The notes below the pieces were generated by a model. That model saw only the letters and a program-made list of their open reading frames with translations, had not been told where the DNA came from and did no database searches. A DNA stretch of 64,000 nt, from the NCBI RefSeq assembly GCF_031143425.1, contig NC_090445.1, forward strand, positions 1,575,766,049-1,575,830,048. The letters run 5' to 3'. The position numbers and the translations under genes were made by a program. This document shows, in pieces, positions 1 through 9,914 of the stretch. How positions within the stretch are numbered: position 1 is the first letter of the stretch; each line of letters starts with the position of its first letter. Source of the stretch: Pleurodeles waltl (Eukaryota > Chordata > Amphibia > Caudata > Salamandridae).

Positions 1-275
1 ACACATGCCACTCTTTTTATTCAGTTTCATTTAGGTGCCTGTGTTATATTGTGCCGTACAAATTATATAGCTAAATTACCAATTTGAATTGAAATGGATT
101 GGATAGCTAAATGATCACTGTGTAAGAATACCTTGGCATGTGCAATGATAATAATTATTTTGATAATGGCTGCTTTCTTTCTGAGTTGCAATTGGTGTGA
201 AGATTAAGAATCATAGAGGCCTGATGTACTGAGATGGGGCCACAAAGCACTGGTGTTTTTGCTGCAAAGTACTCA

Positions 276-1257
276 GGGGCATATTTAAGAAAAGGGGCTC
301 CTTAGCGCCCCTCTACGGCCACCATGTGTGTGCTGTATTACAAATACGGCACGCCATGGTGCAGGGTAGGGGGCAATAGCATAATTTTTAGGGACGAGTG
401 CACGCAAGCGCTCTGGCCCCTGTTGTAACCTCTCTGCAGGCTTTTAACCACACCCACCGCACACTCCTGAGTTTGGTTGGTTCTTGGGCTTGCCTTTTAG
501 AATTCACTTGATTTCATTAGTGGAAGGCATGCATACCTCATGCCTTTTCTGGTGTTTAGTTGTCCTCGAGCGCACCGTCCAACTACTGAAAACATACGAG
601 GCTCCAAGTTTTCAGTATGGTTTCTGGACTTCTTTTTCTATTTATTTCCTATGCAGCGCGATCTTGCTGGGCAGTAGTCCGGCGCCTTGCATGACATCGA
701 CTCTGCTACAGGGATATTTGCATTTTTGCCAATACGTTTGCCTGTGAACGAACTTCTGTTTTACTTTTTATTTACAGTTTATTTGTCAAGAAACGCCCAG
801 TTAGGAATGTACAACACAAATAGAATTTACTCGAGCAAACGTTAGACCCATTGCACTGCAAATGCTTGTTTTTTTAGTGCTATTCATGTACACTGCCGAA
901 CATTTTGGCACTACTCCTGCAGAGTACATAGAGGCCCATTGTATTCTATGGCATGCCCGTTTTTAACGCCTGCTCTGAGCAGACGTTAAAAGTGCCGAAA
1001 AAAATGACACAAGCAAATCTGTTAGATTTCCTTGCACCATTTTTTCGCTACCCCCAACGGCGGAACACCCCATTTGCATACATTAAACCTGGCACAGGCA
1101 TAATGTAGCGCAATGGGTTACAAAGTGCTGCAATGCATGCATTGTACCACTTTGGAAATATGGAGTAGCGTTTTTGGCCTTCGAATGCTACATTAGCGTA
1201 AACACAAATATGCTAATGTGGTGTTAGAATGGCGCTAGGGGCTCTTAAATGTGCCCC
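276..1257. mobile_element. Non-autonomous DNA element (MITE-like), 982 bp, family B
   Basis: The ends form an imperfect terminal inverted repeat: GGGGCATATTTAAGA at the left and, read from the other strand, GGGGCACATTTAAGAG at the right. Both ends are flanked by the same three bases, TCA (273-275 and 1258-1260). The interior shares several blocks with the element at 27651-28182, including the stretch around 'GTACATAGAGGCCCATTGTA' and the 'ACAAAGTG...GCAATGC' block near the right end. There is no coding sequence. A 3-bp duplication fits PIF/Harbinger-type mobility, although the target is TCA rather than the usual TWA. The copy is longer than its relative because of a nested insertion at 392-870. 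Confidence 0.7.
392..870. mobile_element. Nested interspersed insertion (about 479 bp), class unknown
   Basis: This segment interrupts the miniature element around it. Aligning the host with its relative at 27651-28182 shows continuity from the TAGC block near 380 to the TGCTATT block near 880, with this segment extra. It is flanked by TTTTTAG at 385-391 and 871-877, a plausible 7-bp target duplication, although a T-rich one is easy to get by chance. It has no terminal inverted repeats and no recognisable protein. An 87-codon open frame inside it has no family signature. A retroposed SINE-like origin is possible but unproven. Confidence 0.5.
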
Positions 1258-1260
1258 TCA

Positions 1261-1744
1261 GTGCTTTCTGGCACTGTCCTATATTTTTCACTGTTGTCCG
1301 AGCACCGATAAGTCATTTTGCAAAGTGCTCATGCAAGGAGAATGATAAAAAAACTCCCTCCTCACTAACATTTGAGAGGCAGAAGTACTTTTGCACCTTC
1401 TTGTGAATTGCTGCAAACGCGCAAATGGTGGGTTACAAGTTGTAGCAAACCTCCTTAATGCATTTTATGAATGCTGACTTTTTGTAAACAGTTCCTTAAA
1501 GAGATAGAGGCTTCTTTTAAAAATAAAAGTTTGCTTCCAGTGAATGACATGGTCAGGGGAGGTGTGGCCCATAGTGGCCCCCTGGACCTTTGTCTGCTTC
1601 TCACCTCAATTCCAAAACATGCATTAACAGGATAGAAGCAGTTCCACAGGAGCAGAGTCATCATTGTGGCTGGAAAATCTGATAGGATTATTTACAAGAT
1701 TGCACTAAAGCCTATAAACAAGGGGGCTTATTTACAAGCCCTGT
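1261..1744. other. No gene recognised
   Basis: About 480 bp of unassigned sequence lie between the miniature element and the L1-like relic. No RNA gene or coding homology was seen. Confidence 0.5.
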
Positions 1745-3215
1745 GCATCGTAAACCATGTCAGGGCTCCGCATTAACTTTGATAAGTCCTGCTTTTTCTT
1801 CTGCTGCCCATTCCTGATGACCGCTGTGATGCACTGCCCCATACAGAATTGGCTTGGCAGTTTGATTCCATTAAATACCTGGAAGTGCAGGTATGCTATG
1901 GGACACCGGCACTCATAGAGGGGAATTTAGGGAGGGCAGTGTCCTCCGGTCGCCACTCACTTCCCGTTTGGAGTGGGCTACCTCTGTCCCCCATGGGCAG
2001 GATCACCATTGCTAAAATGTTGGTGCTGCCACGGTTACTGTATTTCTTTACATCCCTCCTGCTGATTATACGGAAGGCCTTCTTCAAGGATCTCTGGGGT
2101 GTTCTGAAAAGCCTGATATGGAGTGACTGTCAGCTGTATGTGGCTCTTAGTAGGTTACTTCTTCCCCTGCAGCGGTGCCTTGGGGCCCTGACTACGAACA
2201 GTATTATGCTGCAGCACAGCTACAGTGGTGGATGCAGTGGGTTGCCCGTGCACAACCCCTTGAATGTGCAGGTATCCCAGATAAACTAGCGGAACTATCG
2301 CTGTTGCACAGACTCTTAGACTGCCCGCCTTGGGACACGAATAGTGTGCTATTATGTATGGCTGTACATGTCTGGAGAGGGTACACATGTGACGGGCAGT
2401 GGCACACACCCTATGCCACCAGTCTCCCGATTTGGGCTATACTGGAATGCGCAGGCTTGAGGACAGTGCATCGTATTCGAGACTGGGAGGAAGCGGGGGT
2501 TGTGACTGTACCGTTGACACCTTAGTAGTGGGAGACAGACTAAGACTGGAGCAGTTGCTGTTGTACTCAGCCTTTCAAGGTGCAATGGGAACAACCTGGG
2601 GGTCTGACCAGGAACAACCTTCTACAAAAGCATCACTAGAGTCAGCTCTGACGGGGAGAGGGAGAACACCACCAAGGCTATCACACACTTATAATGCATG
2701 TTATGGTGCAGACATGTTGGTAAGTTGTCAAAGCTACGGGACCGGTGGACACTTGCACTACGAACTGACATTTCAAATAAGTTGTGGGACCGCTACCTTC
2801 AATTGGTCAGGCATGTGATGTGCAATGAGCAGTTTCACCCTATTCAGTTGCAATACCTTAATCATGCATATCTCATCATGCATGTCTCATCCCTCAAAGT
2901 GTTGACAAGATGTTCCAGGGTGTGCCTGGCACTTGCCTGAGATGCAGGTCAGACGCGGCCGACTTCCTGCACATGGAGTGGTCACGCAAGGTGATATGTC
3001 CCTTTAAGTTACGCTTATAGTGTCGGGGTGGAGAACTGTTTGTTCCCACTGGACCCGGTTCGGTGCCTGCTTGATATTGGACATACCACTAAGAAAACAA
3101 AGGACTTGCTGCGGTTTCAAAACCTGGCTTTGATCTCAGGTAAACGTTGTATCACCATAGCCTGGAAGTCGACTGCGGCTCCCCACTGAAGCACGGGCGG
3201 GCTGACATGCTTAGG
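1745..3215 (+). pseudogene. L1-like LINE, ORF2 C-terminal relic
   Basis: Three forward frames used in succession give peptides typical of the end of an L1 (L1/Tx1 group) ORF2 protein. The first is 'SGLRINFDKS' near 1760. Next is 'IKYLEVQV' near 1870, then 'LSPMGRITIAKMLVLPRLLY' near 1980, the segment that normally follows the reverse transcriptase core. Last is a cysteine/histidine cluster 'CLRCRSDAADFLHMEW' from 2934, where L1 proteins carry a CCHC-like motif; the final cysteine is a serine here. Several frameshifts and stops separate the pieces. The endonuclease and most of the reverse transcriptase are missing, so this is a 5'-truncated dead copy. The 3' end was not fixed exactly; unassigned sequence to about 3.7 kb may be its 3' UTR. 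Confidence 0.75.
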
Positions 3216-5868
3216 TGAGTGCGTGGCAAGCTGGCATTACACGGCCGGCTGCTCACGACAGGGGAAGGGATAGATCCACTAGGCTGCAAGGACACATATA
3301 TGCAGAAGCTCGAAGCGAACACAGATGAGTGCCCCACTTGAAGACACTGCCACAGGCTTCGGGCGGGCAGCTTGCGTGGGACTCCACCTCGCTTTAGTTG
3401 TGCCGCACGCTTTAGGCAGATAAGATTGGATGGATGAGTGCATTGGTTTGGACAGGGGGAATGAATGCGGGATCGATGACTGTGAGATAACTTGGACAAT
3501 GGAGAGAGTTGCATGACCCTCAAAGGAGAAACTGGCGGTCTTTAAACTGTGGTGCTCCCCTTGGAGAGGGGGCAACGGGCAGGGGAAGGGGCTTGGGGGG
3601 CCTGACTATGTTCCCAGGGGGGCACAAATACCTGGCCTGGAAGGGCGACTTTCTTTTTTTAGTCCATTTCCTGGCTGTCTTCTTTTACATCTTGCAGGTA
3701 AAAGCATCTCAGCTGTGATTCTTGCCACCATCGTGGCAGGGTCAAAGACATTGTTAAAAGAAGTACATTTCCTGTAAGGATTTGGGTGTTGTTGTTTTAA
3801 AATTTAGACAGCTTTATATAAAGTAATTCACATAACGTAAACGAAAAAGAAATGCAAATTAAACTGATCCATAGGGAAGCTTTCTTTTATGTTCTCAAAC
3901 CTCAATTCATTAATACTATCACTTCAGATGTCTGTGAGACCAGAGAGTCACACAACTGAATCCTGGTTGGCACAGGGTGGAATTGTGACTTCTGTATTTA
4001 TAATGCTATGAAGTCCCAGCCTGTAACATAAAGGACTGTGATTATGCAAGTCATCATTTAAAAACTGTATTATGCACTGTATACTGAAGGCTGTTGGAAT
4101 TATGCGGCGGGAAGGACCAAATTATGTGGTAGGGTTGACAAAATTATGCAGTGAAAAAAAAGCCAAAATATGCAACTTAATGCAGCACTTTATTTGATTG
4201 TGTTACTTCATTATTTTATCAGTTTTACACATGTTAAAGCTGTGTGGGCAAATATTTCACTGCATTAGTGCCAGTTTAGCACCCATATTCAACAGTAAAC
4301 AGCAGAAATGTGAACATTAACCTTTGCAATGGGCCTTCTAATGTGTGGAAACCAGTTGTTGCCTTTTAGTAACTTTTGATCCATTTAAGCTAGAAAAAAT
4401 GTTTTTGTTAAAATTTGTATAATATGCAGTAGATGGTGGAGTATGTTGCAAATGCAGCAAATCAATAATTATGTGGAAAATACTGCAGCCATAACATTGC
4501 GTAGTTCCATTGGTCCTGAGTATAAGATAGGCTGCCACAAAATTATTTAGCTTTTAAGTGCCTTCAAAAAATACATTATAGAAATAGATAATTACACTGT
4601 TCCTAATGCAAATATTTTTATAAGTACATTAAATGGAAGCTTTAGAAAACTTAACAGCCTTAGATCATCTCTCAAAAAGTATAGTGACTTCATAAATATA
4701 GCCTATATTCTCTTCCAAACAGCCTTCACATTTGTTAATTAACCAATGGAGACATTTATATTTATTTCAGATTTCAGGTACCCTTGTGAAATGGCCTATT
4801 TCTGATTTAGTTCTCTGAGATGGCCCAGAGGAAAAGGTGCAATGTTGGGCTCCTTTTTTCCTTTTTAAATGGACAGACACAGTTCACTTAGAGAGATCCC
4901 CTGATGAAAGTGGAGATTTTTTCTAAATATCCATCACTACAATTAGTTAACCAGGTGAACTAGACCTGGGGCAGGAGACTCCAATTTTGGTGTGCTACTT
5001 GTAAAATGGTGAGTGAGAACTCTTTTTTTCTTTGTTAGCATTAGTGCCCAGGATACCCTTGCTGTACAGGGAACAGCTCCAAAACAACAGGCGGCAAGAT
5101 GTGGTATTTACTCCCTTTCATTTCACAGAGGGCAGACAACCTGCTTTGGGCCTCATGTCTAAGAGTGATGGACAAGAGGAGAGAGTGGGCAGAGTAGTAG
5201 GTAGCATTTGTGCCGCAGATGCAACAGCATCGCAGCCCACGGGTGTGAGGCATCAACTAAACCCCAATTATTGTTGTTTTACTATCTTTTCTTGCTTATG
5301 TTGTGGCCCAGCGTACCATTGTTGTGCCAGTGTTGCTTTTGCCCTCAAACCAATAGCCAAAGAGGAAGAAAAACTGAAGCAGGTGAGACATTAAATTACG
5401 CCTTAGGGTTATGACAAAGTGGGGAATGGGGCAAGATGGAGGCCCATTTTTCAATAAGTGGCAGGGAAACCACCACTTTGCAAGGCAGTTGATTTCATTG
5501 CTGAAGTAGGTGCAATGGCACTGGGGCCCAATGTATAACAATTACGACTGCCTTCATTTTTAAAAGAGGATTGGAGGCTCATTTTCTTCCTTAGCATTAG
5601 TGGTGAGGGCACTCTTGCTGCAAAGTGGTGGGCAACATGCCTGAGCTAATTTTATTCTGAAAGTGACAGAACATCTGCCCAAGATTGGAATGATGGCCAT
5701 GCATGGTAGGGAAGAGGCGAAAGAGGCAGAGGACACAGTCTGCTAATCAGGATCTAGCAGCTATTATTAGTGCAACACGTGCGATTTCATTGGGTCCCGG
5801 GAATGTGAAGGGCTTACAACACCTCAATCAACAGAAGTAATGTTTTTGCTATTTTATAAGTCTCACAT
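3216..5868. other. No gene recognised; A+T-rich, with a weak long duplication
   Basis: The first ~500 bp may be the 3' UTR of the L1-like relic. Between 4100 and 4200 the motif 'AAATTATGYRGYG' recurs in diverged copies, which suggests an old interspersed repeat. The stretches beginning near 5028 and 5590 ('TTAGCATTAGTG...CTTGCTG') resemble each other, suggesting an old duplication with a period near 560 bp. No coding or RNA gene was found. Confidence 0.45.
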
Positions 5869-5871
5869 TTA

Positions 5872-5894
5872 GGGGGTCATTACAACATTGGCGG
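5872..5894 (+). repeat. Harbinger left terminal inverted repeat
   Basis: It begins GGGGGTCATTACAAC and ends in TGGCGG, preceded by the TTA target duplication. It matches the right terminus at 21 of 23 positions. Confidence 0.85.
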
Positions 5895-6472
5895 TAAAAG
5901 GCGCTTACCGCCGTGCAGAAGACCGCCAATACACCGCCGCGGCGGTGGAATTCCGCCACAGCTATTATGACACACATCTCGGAAACCACCGAAATTCAGA
6001 CACCCACACAAGTCTGCCACACCAAAGGTCAGTGATAAACTGGCAATAACAAAACCTCCACCTCCACGCCAACAGAAACACGCCCATGCTATTACGACCC
6101 ACAAATCCACGCGGCGGTCTTTCAACTGCGGTATTCCATTGGCGATACACACTGTCGCGCTCAAAATACACACACATCTCGAAAACACCGCCACATTGGA
6201 CAATTCGAAATACACACACCTGACACACATACAAACAACACTCCCACACACCCAACGCAATATAAAACACACACCCACATCACCCACAAACCCCTACGAC
6301 CAAAAATTTATCACGAAGGCCAGAGACACAGCACAGATCAGACAATCCCACCACGCAGAGGCACACAACACCATCACCAACACTACATCCACGCACAAAA
6401 CACCACACACCACGACACATCACCACACACATCAAAACTCAACACCGCCCCACACATCACACACACCACCCC

Positions 6473-8000
6473 ATGGCACGCCAAAGACACCCCCGCTTTT
6501 CCGAGGAGGAGCTCAGGGTCATGGTGGAGGAAATTGTCCGGGTAGAGCCACAGCTATTTGGCTCACAGGTACAGCATACATCCTTAGCCAGGAAGATGGA
6601 GCTATGGCGAAGAATAGTGGACAGGGTCAACGCTGTGGGACAGCACCCAAGAAATAGGGAGGACATCAGGAAGAGGTGGAACGACCTACGGGGGAAGGTG
6701 CGTTCAACGGTCTCCAGGCACAACATCGCGGTTCAGCGGACCGGCGGCAGACCCCCACCTCCTCCCCCACAACTAACAACATGGGAGGAGCAAGTCTTGA
6801 CCATCATGCATCCAGAGGTCCTCGGAGGAGTCGGTGGAGGATGGGACACTGGTAAGTCAAATCTTAACTAACATATCCCCCATCATACCTGCATGCTATC
6901 ACACACCCCCACCCTCACACCCTCCCCTATCACCCCAAATCCTCACTAATGTACTAATAACACAAACTACACATCCCAACACCAAGCCCTGCATGACACA
7001 ACGAACCATGGACACCTATCACCTAAGCATGCCCACTGCACATACCCAATACAACCCCCTAACCATCATCACACAAGCCCCCACACAGGAATGCTAGCAC
7101 TGGGGTATACGGTCACCCACCCATTGCACACCATGACACACACACATGCAATAATCATGCTCTTATGCCCCTGCAGGAACACGAAGGACCGTCACCACAC
7201 CAGAGCGTCCAGACAACACCGCTCCACCCCCAGAAGAGGCCCACAGTGACGATAGCAGCTCTGCCCTACTGGAGCCTGATGACCAGCCCGGACCATCGTG
7301 GGCCTCAGGACAGTCGGTTCCCCTCGCACAGGCACAGCCCAAAACTGACCTTCCACCCTCTGGTAACACCAGCACAGCACCCACCCAGCGGGCCCAATCC
7401 TCCCTACCCAGGACAGGTCAATCAGCGGTGTGTCCACCACTACAGGGAACCCAGGATAATCCACCACCCCAACAACAACAGGGACCTGGGGGCAGTGGTA
7501 GTGGGCACACGGTCCAGGGGACGGAGGTACAGGAACACATGGGAACTGGGAGGGCTGCTGTGTGACAGGGGGCGGACAGGCCAAGGGAACCCACTCTCCA
7601 CAAGGCCCTCACCTCCATCATGGCAGCATACCACCACTCCCAGGAGACGATGGCCACGGTCCTGGTCAAGTTTCAGGAGACCCAGCGCCTGCAGGAGGAC
7701 CAGTATTTGGGGTTCAGGGAGGAGCTCAGGACCATCAGCTCTGCCCTGGGTACCATCGTAGGGGTGCTGAAGGACATATAGCAGACCCTGAGGGACACCG
7801 TGGCACTCCAAGGGGCCCCTGACACTAGCCAGGACGATGAACTGCCCATCACCTCCGCCGGCGCTAGTGGACAGGACGCCCCGCCACAGGACCACCACAC
7901 CAGCACCCCACCCCCTGCAGACGGACAACCACCCCGCAAGTGGTCCCTGAGATCCAGGAACAGGACAGAGCAAGATGGCAAGACCCCCGCCAGGAAATGA
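6473..8000 (+). pseudogene. Harbinger Myb/SANT-like DNA-binding protein, gene 1 (two in-frame stops)
   Basis: Exon 1 (6473-6851) opens with MARQRHPRFSEEELRVMVEE. It encodes a Myb/SANT-like domain of the NAIF1 type over residues 8-78, with aromatic and basic residues such as W45 and 'DIRKRWNDLRGKV'. It ends at a GGTAAGT donor. Exon 2 starts after a pyrimidine-rich CTGCAG acceptor at 7177, and the phase-1 junction continues the frame. Exon 2 encodes a Pro/Thr/Gln-rich linker, a helical segment 'ETQRLQEDQYLGFREELRTI' and a basic tail 'RKWSLRSRNRTEQ', possibly a nuclear signal. In Harbinger transposons this partner binds the ends and imports the nuclease. TGA at 7563-7565 and TAG at 7779-7781 interrupt exon 2, so the product would lack the helical segment and tail. 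The gene points toward the transposase gene. Confidence 0.8.
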
Positions 8001-8187
8001 GACCACCCTAATTGTCCCCCCACTGCCCTACTTTGTTACCCTGTCCATACTTGAACTGCCCCAGCTCCTCTTCCTATGCCCAGATGGGCAGTGCACCTGT
8101 GAGACTAATAGACTGGACTCTGCCATGGACATTCCTCCGCCATCACCCTTCACCATGTAACAACCCCATCCCAATTCTGAGCACTGC

Positions 8188-8193
8188 AATAAA
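8188..8193 (+). promoter_or_regulatory. Polyadenylation signal for Myb-like gene 1
   Basis: An AATAAA lies about 190 bases after the stop codon at 7998-8000, in the gap before the end of the convergent transposase gene. Confidence 0.55.
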
Positions 8194-8428
8194 CACCCTT
8201 GAAACGCAAAACAATCTGGAGTCAGTCTATGATTTGTTAAAATGTAATAGCAATGACAGTGTGAAAATGCATTGTGAGATGTAAAAGCAACATACCAATG
8301 TCACACATCAAAAGTCCTTGAAGGATGCAAGTAGATGACACACGTTGGTAACCACACCTGTGAAACCGTAATGGACGTAGTGTGACAGTGAATGTAATGT
8401 AAAATCTGAAAATGTTCTCACCTGTGTG

Positions 8429-8534
8429 TCACTGGAAATATTGCTGTATGACAGACTCCCTGTTGTCGTTGTCTTCTTCCTCAGCTTCCTCTTCATCACT
8501 GTCCCCAGGCTCCACCGTCATCTGGACCATCCTC
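8429..8534 (-). pseudogene. Out-of-frame acidic C-terminal tail of the transposase
   Basis: Directly beyond the transposase stop, a different minus frame reads a strongly acidic stretch ending 'NRESVIQQYFQ' and a TGA at 8429. A continuous acidic tail of this sort plausibly ended the ancestral protein. The present reading needs both suppression of TAG 8535-8537 and a frameshift. An intron is less likely because no clear donor precedes the stop. Confidence 0.55.
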
Positions 8535-9488
8535 CTACAGAAAAGGCACCTGGCGTCGTAAAGCCAAATTATGAAGCATCGAGCAGGCAATGATGATCTG
8601 GCACATCTTCTTCGGTGAGTAGAATAGGGAACCACCTGTCATATGGAGGCACCTGAACCTGGCCTTAAGGAGGCCGAAGGTGCGTTCGATCACCCTCCTA
8701 GTCCGCCCATGGGCCTCATTGTACCGTTCCTCTACCCTGGTCCTGGGATTCCTCACTGGGGTCAGTAGCCAGGAAAGGTTGGGGTAACCAGAGTCTCCTA
8801 ATAGCCATACACTGTGCCTCTGGAGTTGACCCATCATATCAGGGATGCTGCTATTCCGCAGGATGTAGGCGTCATGCACAGAGCCGGGGAACATAGCATT
8901 AACCTGGGAGATGTACTGGTCTGCCAAACATACCATCTGTACATTCATCGAATGATAACTCTTCCTGTTTCTGTACACCTGTTCACTCCTGTGAGGGGGG
9001 ACCAGAGCTACATGGGTCCCATCAATGGCACCTGTGACGTTGGGGATATGTCCAATGGCATAGAAGTCACCTTTAACTGTAGGCAAATCCTCCACCTCAG
9101 GGGAAATGATGTATCTCCTTACGTGTTTCAGCAGGGCAGACAACACTCTGGACAAGACGTTGGAAAACATAGGCTGGGACATCCCTGATGGCATGGCCAC
9201 TGTTGTCTGAAAAGAGCCACTTGCAAGGAAATGGAGCACTGACAGCACCTGCACTTCAGGGGGGATTCCAGTGGGATGGCGGATTGGTGACATCAGGTCT
9301 GGCTCCAACTGGGTACATAGTTCCTGGATTGTGGCACGGTCAAACCTGTAGGTGATGATGACATGTCGCTCTTCCATTGTCAACAGGTCCACCAGCGGTC
9401 GGTACACCGGAGGATTCCACCATCTTCTCCCATGTCCCAGCTGACGGCGCCTACGAAGGACAAGAGCGACGATAAAGTCAATTTTCAT
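8535..9488 (-). CDS. HARBI1-like: HARBI1-type Harbinger transposase (DDE nuclease), 317 aa
   Basis: The protein is a PIF/Harbinger DDE_4-family nuclease that cuts and joins transposon ends. Residues 76-120 resemble the helix-turn-helix segment ('IPPEVQVLSVLHFLASGSFQ'). The catalytic triad is visible: D156 in GAIDGTHV, D232 in LLGDSGYP and E268 in RVIERTFGLLKARFRC. The length is close to the roughly 350 residues of vertebrate HARBI1. The frame is open from the first ATG of the conserved N-terminus. It ends at TAG 8535-8537, where relatives would be expected to continue. An acidic tail, 'DSDEEEAEEEDNDNRESV' to 8429, is still present in another frame, so a stop plus an indel have clipped only about 30-40 residues. 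All catalytic residues survive. The gene is divergent from Myb-like gene 2. Confidence 0.88.
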   Translation of the reverse strand: MKIDFIVALVLRRRRQLGHGRRWWNPPVYRPLVDLLTMEERHVIITYRFDRATIQELCTQLEPDLMSPIRHPTGIPPEVQVLSVLHFLASGSFQTTVAMPSGMSQPMFSNVLSRVLSALLKHVRRYIISPEVEDLPTVKGDFYAIGHIPNVTGAIDGTHVALVPPHRSEQVYRNRKSYHSMNVQMVCLADQYISQVNAMFPGSVHDAYILRNSSIPDMMGQLQRHSVWLLGDSGYPNLSWLLTPVRNPRTRVEERYNEAHGRTRRVIERTFGLLKARFRCLHMTGGSLFYSPKKMCQIIIACSMLHNLALRRQVPFL

Positions 9489-9914
9489 CCAGGTATGTAC
9501 CCACAGTTACACAGAACACGACACCACACACAAAACCCTTCCTGTATGTGTGTTGAGTGTAGGCCTAGCTATGTGTGACGCAGAATCAAATGAAGCCGTG
9601 TGGGCCCCTGAAATGGCGGCTGCCTGACCTCTACACTGGGACAATGGGATTGTGGGGTAACTGCGCTGGCGTTGCACACCGTCGTGGTAGGTGGTCGTAG
9701 ACCGCGGCGCAATGCTGCATTGGTTCACATCGGACCCTATGGGTCCCAGGAGCCAATGAACAGGTGCGCCGGCGGTGATGATACGCACTGCCGCTGACGT
9801 CACCGCCGCGGACATCACCGCCATTTTCTATCTGTTCAATCACTAGATACCTGACCTTCGACAGGAGGGGACCTACACTGCAAGTGCTGCTGTGACCTCG
9901 GTCTGGAAGAGACA
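9489..9914. promoter_or_regulatory. Probable bidirectional promoter of the Harbinger element
   Basis: The transposase (-) and Myb-like gene 2 (+) start 426 bases apart and face away from each other. The interval has no open gene of its own. From about 9660 to 9830 it is GC-rich with many CpG and CCGCC/GGCGG words, resembling a TATA-less CpG promoter. Its role is inferred from layout alone. The same GGCGG words recur at the element ends, so it may also bind the Myb-like proteins. Confidence 0.5.
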
